Shown here in pieces: positions 52,997 to 61,132 of a DNA stretch of 64,000 bases. Under the pieces are notes generated by a model, which ran no database searches, had not been told where the DNA came from, and saw only the letters and a program-made list of their open reading frames with translations. Source of the DNA: Brevundimonas mediterranea (GTDB lineage Bacteria > Pseudomonadota > Alphaproteobacteria > Caulobacterales > Caulobacteraceae); NCBI RefSeq assembly GCF_011064825.1, contig NZ_CP048751.1, positions 2,852,001-2,916,000 on the forward strand, in the 5' to 3' direction. Each line of letters starts with the position of its first letter. Position 1 is the stretch's first letter. Position numbers and translations under genes: made by a program.

Positions 52997-55285
52997 TTAG
53001 AATTTGAGGCTCACGCCCGCGCCGAAGGCGCGACCGTCGCCGGGAAGGAAAACCGCCTGATCGGCGCGCGCCTGGTCGACGACGAGGGTGGAGGCGGCGT
53101 AGGTTTCGTCGAACAGGTTCAGGCCTTCGGCGAAGACGACCAGGCCGTCGCGGATCTCGCGCTCAGCCCGCAGGTCGAAGACGGCGTAAGGGTCGCTGTA
53201 GAGGGTGTTGAGGTTGTCGATCGGCGTTTTTTCCGGAACCCAGCGCACCCCGCCTTGCAGCAGCCAACCCGGCCCAGGCCGCCAGTCCAGACCGGCCTGG
53301 ACCCAATGCGGCGGCGTGCCGGCCAGATGATTGTCGCCGCGCAGAGGATCGTCGTGGAAGCGGAAGTCCTGCCAGGTATAGGCGAGGCGTCCGGTCAGGT
53401 CCGGCGTCATCCGTAAGCTCAGTCCCAGCTCCAGCCCCAGGTGACGGGTGCGAGGCGCATTGACCGCGCCCAATGACACGCCGGTTTCGTCGCGCAGGCT
53501 GAGGAGCTCGTTGCGCACCCAGGCGTGATAGGCGACGGCGTCCCAGGTCCAGGCGCCGGCTCGAGCGCGCCAGCCCATTTCTACGGTCGTCGCTCGCTGC
53601 GCCTTGAGCGCGGGGGTGGCGAAGACGGCTGCGGCCTGATTGGGCGCGGCGGGATTGGGGCGTCCCGGACTGCTGTTGGGCGTGCCGTTGACGGTGGCGA
53701 ACAGATCATCGTGCGTCGGCGGTTCGAAGGTCTGATTGGCCGAGACGAAGACGGTTTGCCGGTGGTCCGGCCGCCAGGTCAGGCCGAGGGCCGGGCTCCA
53801 ACCCTCGTAGGTTCGTTCATAGCTGGACCCGACCGTTGGGACGGCGCCGAACGGCAGAGCCAGGCCGGGATTGGCGGGACTATAGGCCGCCGTCGGCCGC
53901 GTGGACGGCGCGTAGCGGTCCTGGTTGTCGCGCGTGGCGCGCGACCAGGCCGCCGAAGGCGACAGGGTGAGCGTCCGTCCGAGCGGGAGGTTGAAGCCGC
54001 CGTTCAGGGACAGGGTGTCCGCCTTCAGTCGATTGCGGCCGAACTGCGCGCCTCGGCGTCCTGAGAGATTGAGATAATAGTCGCGGTCGGCGGTTCCGGT
54101 CACCCATTGCAGCGTGCCCTCGAACAAGGGGATGGCGCGCGCGGGATCGGGCGCATATGCGTAACGGGCGACGACGGTGGCGTCGTCGCCGCGGGTGTCG
54201 CGCACGCCCGCCGAGATCGGAAACCGGAACATGTCGTCGGTCTGGGCATAACCCAAGGCGACGTCGATCAGATGGGCGTCCATCACGCCCGTGGCCCGAA
54301 CCCCCGCATGGAATTGCGTGGCTTCGCGACGGGGCTGGTCGCGCACCACATTGGGGCCTGGATTGACGGCGCCCGTCGGCGTCACGGTCGGGCCGGTGAA
54401 GACGCTGCGCGAGCCGCTGTCGAGCAGGGCGCGGGTCAAGGGACCGGCGACGTCGAAGCCGAGGTCGGCGTAGCTGGCGAAGGCGCGCACTGTCACCCGA
54501 TCCGACAGTCTCACGCCGAAGTTGGCGCCCACAGCCGATCGACTCGAGCCGTTATAAGTCCGGGAACCGTCCCGCTCGGTGTGGTCAACGCGCAGCAGAG
54601 CGTCGATCGTGTCGTGGACATAACCGGCCGAGGCGCCCGTCCCGATCTGGCCGAAGTCGCCGGCGGAGGCCTTGAGGCGCAGCCCGGGCGCGCTTCGTCC
54701 CGTCGGAGAGATGAGGTTCAAGGCGCCGCCGAGCACCGTCGCGCCGAGCCGGTTCGCGGCGTGACCGCGAAAGATCTCGATCGACTGGGCCTCGGCGGGG
54801 TTGGCGAAACCGACGATATAGGAGCCGTCGGCGCGATTGACCGGCAGGCCGTTGCGCAGCATCAGCACCCCGCGCTCGACGGGGTTCTGCTGCAGGCCGG
54901 ATCCGCGAATCTGGATGCGGGGCTGATCGTTTCCGCCGAAGAAGTCCTGCACGACAACGCCCGGCGCGAAGGCGAGGGCGCGTGAAATCGTCAGATTGGC
55001 GCTTTGCGGCAGGTCATCCGCCTCGATCAGCCCTGTTGCGCCGGCCGTGGCGTTCAAGCGTTCGGCGGCCGAGGCGCGGCGGCCGATGACGACCACATCT
55101 TCCACAAAGCCCGGCGTGGCGGACTGCGCCTGGGCGGGCGCGGTGACAAGGCCCGGAGCGAAGCCGAGCGCGAGAGCGCTGCAGGTCAGAGCGAGACGAG
55201 CGACGCCGTGCGGTAAGAACGGCTGGGAGAGCGGAACGGGGAGGGGCACGGCGGGTCTCGATTTGCTAATGCGACCCGTTTTCAT
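52997..55285 (-). CDS. TonB-dependent outer-membrane receptor
   Basis: 762 residues: a signal peptide (ALTCSALALGFAPGLVTAPAQAQ), a plug domain with IQIRGSGLQQNPVERGVLMLRNGLPVNRADG and a 22-strand barrel ending in the canonical GVSLKF. It imports an iron, copper or other chelate through TonB. Substrate is not set by sequence. The NnrR box in its promoter (55311) and nearby copper proteins favour copper or an iron chelate needed in denitrification, as with NosA/OprC receptors, but this is inference. Confidence 0.9.
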   Translation of the reverse strand: MKTGRISKSRPAVPLPVPLSQPFLPHGVARLALTCSALALGFAPGLVTAPAQAQSATPGFVEDVVVIGRRASAAERLNATAGATGLIEADDLPQSANLTISRALAFAPGVVVQDFFGGNDQPRIQIRGSGLQQNPVERGVLMLRNGLPVNRADGSYIVGFANPAEAQSIEIFRGHAANRLGATVLGGALNLISPTGRSAPGLRLKASAGDFGQIGTGASAGYVHDTIDALLRVDHTERDGSRTYNGSSRSAVGANFGVRLSDRVTVRAFASYADLGFDVAGPLTRALLDSGSRSVFTGPTVTPTGAVNPGPNVVRDQPRREATQFHAGVRATGVMDAHLIDVALGYAQTDDMFRFPISAGVRDTRGDDATVVARYAYAPDPARAIPLFEGTLQWVTGTADRDYYLNLSGRRGAQFGRNRLKADTLSLNGGFNLPLGRTLTLSPSAAWSRATRDNQDRYAPSTRPTAAYSPANPGLALPFGAVPTVGSSYERTYEGWSPALGLTWRPDHRQTVFVSANQTFEPPTHDDLFATVNGTPNSSPGRPNPAAPNQAAAVFATPALKAQRATTVEMGWRARAGAWTWDAVAYHAWVRNELLSLRDETGVSLGAVNAPRTRHLGLELGLSLRMTPDLTGRLAYTWQDFRFHDDPLRGDNHLAGTPPHWVQAGLDWRPGPGWLLQGGVRWVPEKTPIDNLNTLYSDPYAVFDLRAEREIRDGLVVFAEGLNLFDETYAASTLVVDQARADQAVFLPGDGRAFGAGVSLKF

Positions 55286-55310
55286 CTAAAGCATGCCGAA
55301 CGGCGCTTTA

Positions 55311-55324
55311 TTGCGCCAGCGCAA
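55311..55324. promoter_or_regulatory. NnrR-type box, perfect inverted repeat
   Basis: TTGCGCCAGCGCAA fits TTGCG-N4-CGCAA. It lies between the divergent TonB receptor (26 bases upstream of its start) and the nnrR-like gene (63 bases upstream of its start), so it could autoregulate the latter. Confidence 0.78.
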
Positions 55325-55386
55325 ACTGCGGCGAGAAGTCCGCCCGATCCGGTGTCGATCCGGGCCCGCAGGAGAGGAACAGGCCC

Positions 55387-56121
55387 ATGTCCGACCCCGT
55401 CCGGAGCGAGACCATCGCCGGTTTGGATCTGTTCCGGGGCGCCGCTTCGGCGACGTGCGCCGATCTCGCCGAGACTGTCCGGGTCGATCATCATCGAGCC
55501 GGAGCCTATGTCGGCGAACAGGGCGCGAAGGTGGAGCGGGCCTATGCGCTGAGCCGCGGCAGCGCCCGTCTGATCCAGACCGGCGCCGACGGCGGGCAGG
55601 CGCTGATCCGATTTCTGGGACCCGGCGACATGTTCGCAACGGCCGCGCTCTTTGCGCAAGGGCGCTTTCCGGCGGACATTGTGGCTCTGGAGGCGGTCGT
55701 GGTTCTGAGTTGGCCCCGCGAGGTGCTGTTCCGCATTATGGAACGCGACCCCGTGGTTGCGGTGAACGTCATTCGTATTCTGGGGACGCGCTTGGCGCAA
55801 TTGCAGGAGCGGATAAGGGAGAAGTCCTTCTTGCGTGCTGACCAGCGCATCGCCCTGGCCCTTCTGCGGCTTCTGGACCCGTCCGGTCGTCCTCAAGACG
55901 CCGCCGCCATCACGATCCCGCTGCGCCGCCAGGACGTCGCCGAGTTCGCCGGTACGACCCTGTATACGGCGAGCCGCATCATCGCCGGATGGGAAAAGTC
56001 CCGTTGGCTAAAGACGACAGGACGCCGTCTCATGGTGCTGGATCCCGCCGCGCTGAGACGCCTCGCCGAGGACGGCGTGAACGGGTCCAGCGCCGCAACG
56101 CACGCTGCGGCGAGCCGATAG
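55387..56121 (+). CDS. nnrR: NnrR-like Crp/Fnr regulator (nitric-oxide-responsive type)
   Basis: 244 residues. Sensor beta-roll (GEQGAKVERAYALSRGSARLIQTG, FLGPGDMFATAALF), dimer helix, and winged helix QDVAEFAGTTLYTASRIIAGWEKSRWLKT. The GTTL-T-SR-WE pattern is typical of NnrR rather than FNR, and no Cys cluster is present. NnrR proteins respond to NO and activate nir, nor and nnr genes. The TTGCG-N4-CGCAA box in its promoter fits that specificity. Confidence 0.83.
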   Translation: MSDPVRSETIAGLDLFRGAASATCADLAETVRVDHHRAGAYVGEQGAKVERAYALSRGSARLIQTGADGGQALIRFLGPGDMFATAALFAQGRFPADIVALEAVVVLSWPREVLFRIMERDPVVAVNVIRILGTRLAQLQERIREKSFLRADQRIALALLRLLDPSGRPQDAAAITIPLRRQDVAEFAGTTLYTASRIIAGWEKSRWLKTTGRRLMVLDPAALRRLAEDGVNGSSAATHAAASR

Positions 56122-56132
56122 CCGCATCCGAT

Positions 56133-56540
56133 TCAGTCGAAAACCACGGGGTCGCCGGCGGTGTCGAAGGCGAGGAAGCGCTGGATGGCCCCGGTGTTGA
56201 CAGCCTCGACCATGTTTTCGAGCGCCCGGTCTATGTCGGGCTTGGCAGGGGCGTATCCGTCGCGCCCGGCAAGGGCCGCGGCGAACACCAGGCCCCAGGG
56301 CGGTCCGGCCGTCGCCGCTTCGGCGGCGAAAACGTCGAAGCCCGCCAGGTCCTCTGGCGCCTTGTCCACGCACATCAAGGGGGTCAGGGTTCCACCCCGA
56401 CCCAGGCGATGACGCTCGCGCTGCTCGGGCGTCGGGGCGTCCGGCAAGGCCACGGCGGCGAAGACGAAAAGCAGGCGGTGCGGGGTCTGCTGGGCCAAGG
56501 CGGCGGCGACGAGTTGCTGAAAATGAGAGGTCTGGGTCAT
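56133..56540 (-). CDS. Small conserved protein, family of uncertain function
   Basis: 135 residues from ATG at 56540 (MTQTSHFQQLVAAALAQQ); the longer frame upstream overlaps the nitrate-transporter leader and is rejected. Features: RLLFVFAAVALPDAPTPEQRERH, PLMCVDKAPEDLAGFD, WGLVFAAALAGRDG and AVNTGAIQRFLAFDTAGDPV. I recall relatives being labelled ribonucleotide reductase alpha subunit, but no catalytic motif of that enzyme is visible, so the label should not be trusted. It converges on nnrR. Confidence 0.65.
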   Translation of the reverse strand: MTQTSHFQQLVAAALAQQTPHRLLFVFAAVALPDAPTPEQRERHRLGRGGTLTPLMCVDKAPEDLAGFDVFAAEAATAGPPWGLVFAAALAGRDGYAPAKPDIDRALENMVEAVNTGAIQRFLAFDTAGDPVVFD

Positions 56541-56699
56541 CCGAGCAGAATGCCGCCTGATCCCCGCGCTGGGCTTGCGCCTGAACAAATCACGTTCGAT
56601 TTGATCCTCAGCTCCATGGCGGGGTCTGTCCCGTTGGCGAACCCGAGCCCCGGTTTTCGCGCTTCGGCCAGCGCGCCCCGACAAATCTCGCTGACCCCT

Positions 56700-56712
56700 T
56701 GTGCGATGCAAC
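56700..56712 (+). promoter_or_regulatory. 13-base motif shared with the end of the window
   Basis: TTGTGCGATGCAA, about 210 bases before the nitrate transporter. The identical 13-mer occurs at 63908-63920 after nasS, ahead of the next, off-window unit. Possible common promoter or regulator site. Confidence 0.5.
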
Positions 56713-56762
56713 ATTCCATGCCAGCAATGTCAGGCGGCGTCCTAAAGCGCTGCGCGTAACGG

Positions 56763-56790
56763 GGCGTCCTCAATGAGGGGAGACGCGCCG
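56763..56790 (+). ncRNA. Leader hairpin with A1/G4 hexaloop, candidate NasT (ANTAR) target
   Basis: GCGTC (56764-56768) pairs with GACGC (56782-56786); inside, CTC pairs with GGG (one T-G wobble) and closes the hexaloop AATGAG. ANTAR proteins such as NasT recognise hexaloops with A at 1 and G at 4, as here. A clear partner hairpin was not identified. Confidence 0.45.
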
Positions 56791-56814
56791 GACATTCAGC
56801 AGATTTCGGCAATG

Positions 56815-56858
56815 AAGCCGCCCGGGGCGCTCTGACATGAGCGTGTCGAGGCGGCTTT
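56815..56858 (+). terminator. Leader terminator-like stem-loop before the nitrate transporter
   Basis: AAGCCGCC (56815-56822) pairs with GGCGGCTT (56850-56857); an inner stem CGCTC/GAGCG closes the hexaloop TGACAT. It is followed by TTTC. Located about 55-65 bases before the coding start, where a NasT-controlled attenuator would sit. The T tract is short. Confidence 0.55.
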
Positions 56859-56911
56859 CGTGCGTCCGCGATCCGCACCGGGTTTGAACAAGCCACCAAA
56901 CATGGCGGGGG

Positions 56912-58330
56912 ATGAAGGTGATGGACAAGCGCAGATTCCTGATGGCCGGCGGCGCGCTGCTGGCCGGCGCCGCAGCGGGCCTCGCCGGATGTGGCGAGAG
57001 CGAGCCGCGTTCGAACGGGGCCACGGCGCCGGCGGGGACGGTCGAAAAACCCAATCTCAAACTCGGCTTCATCAAGCTGACGGATATGGCGCCCCTGGCG
57101 ATCGCCAAGGAGAAGGGCTTTTTCCTTGAGGAGGGCCTGAACGTCGCCCTCGAACCCCAGGCCAATTGGAAGGTCCTGCTGGACGGCGTGATCGGCGGCC
57201 AGCTGGACGCCGCCCACATGCTGGCGGGGCAGCCGATCGCGGCGACCATCGGTCTGGGCACCAAGGCCGATCTTATCGCGCCGCTCAGCCTGGACCTGAA
57301 TGGAAACGCCATCACGGTGTCGAACCGGATCTGGGCGCAGATCGCGCCGACCCTGCCCAAGGGCGCCGACGGCAAGCCCTTGCATCCGATCTCGGCCGCC
57401 GTCCTGAAGCCGGTCGTCGAGCGTTTCCGGTCCGAGGGGCGTCCGCTCAAGTTCGGCATGGTCTTCCCGGTCTCCACCCACAATTACGAGCTTCGCTATT
57501 GGCTGGCGGCCGGCGGGATCCATCCCGGCTTCTATCTGCCGCGCGACGTGGCGGGCACGACCGGCGCGGACATCCAGCTGTCGGTCACGCCGCCGCCCCA
57601 GATGCCCGCCACCCTCGAAGCCGGCACCATCGAGGGCTATAGCGTCGGCGAGCCTTGGAACCAGGCGGCCGTCAAGAAGAAGATCGGCGTGCCCCTCATC
57701 GCCGATCACGACATCTGGCCCCGCAATCCCGAGAAGGTCCTGGGCATGACCCGGGCCTTCGCCGAGACCTATCCCGCCACCACCACCGCCCTGATCCGCG
57801 CCCTGATCAAGGCCCAGCAGTGGCTGGACGCCGACCAGGGCGCCAATCGCCCGGAGGCGGTGCAGATCCTGGCCCGCTCCAACTATGTCGGGGCCGACGC
57901 CGACGTGATCGCCGCCTCCATGACGGGGCGGTTCACCTATGCGCCCGGCGATGTCCGCCCCGCCCCGGAGTTCAACATCTTCTTCGGAAGCTTCGCCGGC
58001 TATCCGTTCGCTTCCGACGCGGTCTGGCAACTGACTCAGATGCGCCGGTGGGGCCAGATCGCCGAGGATCGTCCCGACGCCTGGTACCTGGAAACCGCTC
58101 AGGCGGTCTATCGCGCCGACCTCTATCTGGCCGCCGCGCGCGCGCTGGTCGCCGAGGGGGTGATCCCGGCCGAGTCCGTCCCGGAGACGGACGGCTTCAA
58201 AGAGGTGCAGACCGGCTTCATCGACGGCGTCGCCTACGACGGGCGCGCGCCCAACGCCTATCTGGCCAAGTTCGCCATCGGTCTGAAACAGGGTCAGCGG
58301 GTCGCCGCCTCCGGCGTCTCGCCGGCCTGA
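56912..58330 (+). CDS. nrtA: Nitrate/nitrite ABC transporter substrate-binding protein
   Basis: 472 residues; ATG at 56921 (MDKRRFLMAGG) behind AAGG is an equally good start. The N-terminus has a twin-arginine-like KRRFLM plus lipobox LAGC, so it is probably an acylated periplasmic protein. NrtA family motifs: LGFIKLTDMAPLAIAKEKGFF, QLDAAHMLAGQPIAAT, NGNAITVSN, YWLAAGGIHPG and GYSVGEPWNQAAV. First gene of an nrtA-nrtB-nrtCD-siroheme-nasT-nasS unit. Confidence 0.93.
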   Translation: MKVMDKRRFLMAGGALLAGAAAGLAGCGESEPRSNGATAPAGTVEKPNLKLGFIKLTDMAPLAIAKEKGFFLEEGLNVALEPQANWKVLLDGVIGGQLDAAHMLAGQPIAATIGLGTKADLIAPLSLDLNGNAITVSNRIWAQIAPTLPKGADGKPLHPISAAVLKPVVERFRSEGRPLKFGMVFPVSTHNYELRYWLAAGGIHPGFYLPRDVAGTTGADIQLSVTPPPQMPATLEAGTIEGYSVGEPWNQAAVKKKIGVPLIADHDIWPRNPEKVLGMTRAFAETYPATTTALIRALIKAQQWLDADQGANRPEAVQILARSNYVGADADVIAASMTGRFTYAPGDVRPAPEFNIFFGSFAGYPFASDAVWQLTQMRRWGQIAEDRPDAWYLETAQAVYRADLYLAAARALVAEGVIPAESVPETDGFKEVQTGFIDGVAYDGRAPNAYLAKFAIGLKQGQRVAASGVSPA

Positions 58331-58352
58331 TCGCGCAAAGGGGAGAAGATTG

Positions 58353-59450
58353 ATGCTGACGAACCAGGTCGCGCCCGACGGTGAAACGCCCACCAAGGTC
58401 ATCGGTCGCATACCGTCCGAGACGGCGCCGCGTCGGACGCCGTCCGAGGACGCCGCGTCCGACACCCGTTCGGCGTCGGAGGAGGGGAGAGCGTCCAGGC
58501 TCGTCCGTTTCGCCGCCGGGCTTGGAGTCAAGCTGGGGGCCAGATTGCGCGCCCTGGTTCCGCCCCTGGCGGGCATCGGGATTTTCATCCTGTTGTGGGC
58601 CATGGCGGCTCCTATGGTGAAGACCTCGTTGGGCGCCCTTCCCGGGCCCGTGGCGGTCGCGGCGCAGGGCGTCGCCCTGGCCGAGGAGTGGCAGGCCGGC
58701 CAGGCCGATCGGGCCGCCTTCTATGCGGCCCAGTCCGAGCGTAATGCCGGACTGGAAGCCGCCGGACGGGGGGGCGAGGTTCGCGATTTCCGTTACGCCG
58801 GATCGCCCAGTTTCATCGATCAGATCTTCACCTCCCTGTTCACGGTGGCCTTCGGGTTCGGCTTGGCGACGGTGGTCGCCGTGCCGCTCGGCCTGGTCTG
58901 CGGCCTGTCCAAGGGGTTCAACGCCGCCTTCAATCCCCTGGTGCAGATCTTCAAGCCGATCAGTCCGCTGGCCTGGCTGCCGATCGTGACCATGGTGGTG
59001 TCGGCGACCATGACCCGCCCGGATCCGGCCCTGCCCAAGAGCTTCGTCATTTCGGCGGTCGTGGTGATGCTGTGTTCGCTGTGGCCGACCCTGATCAATA
59101 CGGCCGTCGGCGCCGCCTCGATCGACCGGGATCTGCTCAATGTCGGACGGGTGCTTCGCCTCAGCCCCTTCGCCCGGCTGAGACGCCTGATCCTGCCTTC
59201 GGCCCTGCCCTATATCTTCACGGGCATGCGGCTGTCGCTGGGCGTCGGCTGGATGGTGTTGATCGCCGCTGAGATGCTGGCGCAGAACCCCGGACTGGGC
59301 AAGTTCGTATGGGACGAGTTCCAGAACGGCAGCGAGCAGTCGCTGGCCCGCATCATGTTCGCGGTCATCGTCATCGGCCTGATCGGCTTCTTGCTGGATC
59401 GGTTGATGATGGCCCTGCAAGCCCTCGCCTCGCGGAACCACGCCAAATGA
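58353..59450 (+). CDS. nrtB: Nitrate ABC transporter permease
   Basis: 365 residues from ATG at 58353 behind GGGGAGAAG. A 65-residue hydrophilic N-terminus precedes about six transmembrane helices. The ABC-permease EAA region is NVGRVLRLSPFARLRRLILPSALPYIFTGMRL. Its stop overlaps the ATPase start (ATGA). Confidence 0.92.
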   Translation: MLTNQVAPDGETPTKVIGRIPSETAPRRTPSEDAASDTRSASEEGRASRLVRFAAGLGVKLGARLRALVPPLAGIGIFILLWAMAAPMVKTSLGALPGPVAVAAQGVALAEEWQAGQADRAAFYAAQSERNAGLEAAGRGGEVRDFRYAGSPSFIDQIFTSLFTVAFGFGLATVVAVPLGLVCGLSKGFNAAFNPLVQIFKPISPLAWLPIVTMVVSATMTRPDPALPKSFVISAVVVMLCSLWPTLINTAVGAASIDRDLLNVGRVLRLSPFARLRRLILPSALPYIFTGMRLSLGVGWMVLIAAEMLAQNPGLGKFVWDEFQNGSEQSLARIMFAVIVIGLIGFLLDRLMMALQALASRNHAK

Positions 59451-61132
59451 GCGCGCCGATCCTGTCCTTGCGGGGACTGAGCAAATCCTACCTGGGGGCC
59501 GACGGCGCGCGCACCGACGTCCTGTCCGGCGTGGAACTGGACGTTCAGGAAGGCGAGTTCGTCGCCGTTCTCGGCTTCTCGGGCGCGGGCAAGACGACCC
59601 TGGTGTCCGCCATCGCCGGGCTGATCGAGGCGGACAGCGGCGACATCCTGATCAAGGGCCGGCCCTGCGCCGGCCCCGGACCGGATCGCGGGGTCGTCTT
59701 TCAGAGCTATTCGCTGTTTCCCTGGCTGACTGTGGAACAGAATGTCAGGCTGGCGGTCGACGCCGTTCACCTGACGATGCCCAAGACGGAGCGGGTCGAA
59801 CTGGTGCGCGCGACGGTCGCCCTGGTGGGACTGGCCCATGCGCTGGATCGCAAGCCGGCGCAGTTGTCGGGCGGCATGCGCCAACGCGTGGCGGTGGCGC
59901 GGGCTCTGGCGACAAAACCCGAGATCCTGCTGCTGGACGAACCCCTGTCGGCGCTGGACGCCCTGACCCGCGCCAAGCTCCAGGACGAGATCGAGCGGAT
60001 CCGGCGCCAGGAGAAACGCACCATCGTCCTGGTGACCAACGACGTGGACGAGGCCCTGTTGCTGGCCGACCGGGTCGCGGTCCTGACGCCGGCGCCCCAC
60101 GCCCATATCGGCCGAATCTTCGAGGTGGCCCTGGCTCGGCCGCGGGACCGCACCGAGCTGAACCATGACGAGGCCTATAAGACGCTGAGAAACGAGATCG
60201 TCGGCTATCTGGGGCGTCTCGCCGGCGGGGCGCGCGAGGCGGCGGCTTCGAACGTGATCGACCTGCCGACGGTGGCGCCGCTCGATCTCTTGGCGCCGCC
60301 CAAGGCCTATCAGGACGCCGCCTATAGTCCGATCCATCGCCGCTATCTCGAGTTCTACAACCTGTCCAAGGTCTATCCGACGCCCAAGGGCCCGCTGACG
60401 GTGGTCGAGAAGGTCAATCTGCTGATGGACCGCGGCGAGTTCATCTCGCTGATCGGGCATTCGGGGTGCGGCAAGTCCACGGTTCTGACCATGGCCGCCG
60501 GTCTCAATCCGATCTCTGACGGCGGCATCGTGTTGAACGGTCGGGAGATCGAGATCGCGGGACCGGACAAGGCGGTGGTGTTCCAATCGCCGTCCCTGAT
60601 GCCCTGGTTGACGGCGCGCCAGAACGTGGCCCTGGGGGTCGAGCGTGTCTATCCCCACGCCACCCGCGCCGAGAGAGCCGACATCGTCGCCTATTATCTG
60701 GAACGGGTCGGCCTGGGCGACGCCATGAACAAGATGGCCGCCGATATGTCCAACGGCATGCGCCAGAGGGTGGGCATCGCCCGCGCCTTCGCCCTGTCGC
60801 CCCGACTGCTGCTGCTGGACGAGCCGTTCGGCATGCTGGACAGCCTGACGCGCTGGGATCTGCAGGACGTGCTGGTCGAGGTCTGGAACCGCACCAAGGT
60901 CACGACCGTCATGGTCACTCATGACGTGGACGAGGCGATCCTGCTGGCTGATCGGGTGGTGATGATGACCAACGGGCCGAACGCCACCATCGGCAAGGTG
61001 CTGGAGGTCGATCTGCCGCGTCCGCGCGACCGCCGCGCCCTGCTGGATCATCCGCAATTCTACGCCTATCGTGAGGAAGTGCTTCAGTTCCTGGCGGACT
61101 ACGAGCACGGCGCTCACGCCGACGCCGCCTGA
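59447..61132 (+). CDS. Nitrate ABC transporter ATPase with two fused nucleotide-binding domains
   Basis: 561 residues. NBD1 (1-250): Walker A GFSGAGKTT, signature LSGGMRQRVAVARAL, Walker B ILLLDEPLSALD. NBD2 (about 300-555): Walker A GHSGCGKST, signature MSNGMRQRVGIARAF, Walker B LLLLDEPFGMLD. Cyanobacterial systems use separate NrtC and NrtD, and NrtC carries a substrate-binding-like tail. Here two ATPases are joined in one chain without that tail. NBD1 keeps the NDVDEA H-loop variant (Asn where His is usual), so it may be the degenerate site. Confidence 0.92.
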   Translation: MSAPILSLRGLSKSYLGADGARTDVLSGVELDVQEGEFVAVLGFSGAGKTTLVSAIAGLIEADSGDILIKGRPCAGPGPDRGVVFQSYSLFPWLTVEQNVRLAVDAVHLTMPKTERVELVRATVALVGLAHALDRKPAQLSGGMRQRVAVARALATKPEILLLDEPLSALDALTRAKLQDEIERIRRQEKRTIVLVTNDVDEALLLADRVAVLTPAPHAHIGRIFEVALARPRDRTELNHDEAYKTLRNEIVGYLGRLAGGAREAAASNVIDLPTVAPLDLLAPPKAYQDAAYSPIHRRYLEFYNLSKVYPTPKGPLTVVEKVNLLMDRGEFISLIGHSGCGKSTVLTMAAGLNPISDGGIVLNGREIEIAGPDKAVVFQSPSLMPWLTARQNVALGVERVYPHATRAERADIVAYYLERVGLGDAMNKMAADMSNGMRQRVGIARAFALSPRLLLLDEPFGMLDSLTRWDLQDVLVEVWNRTKVTTVMVTHDVDEAILLADRVVMMTNGPNATIGKVLEVDLPRPRDRRALLDHPQFYAYREEVLQFLADYEHGAHADAA

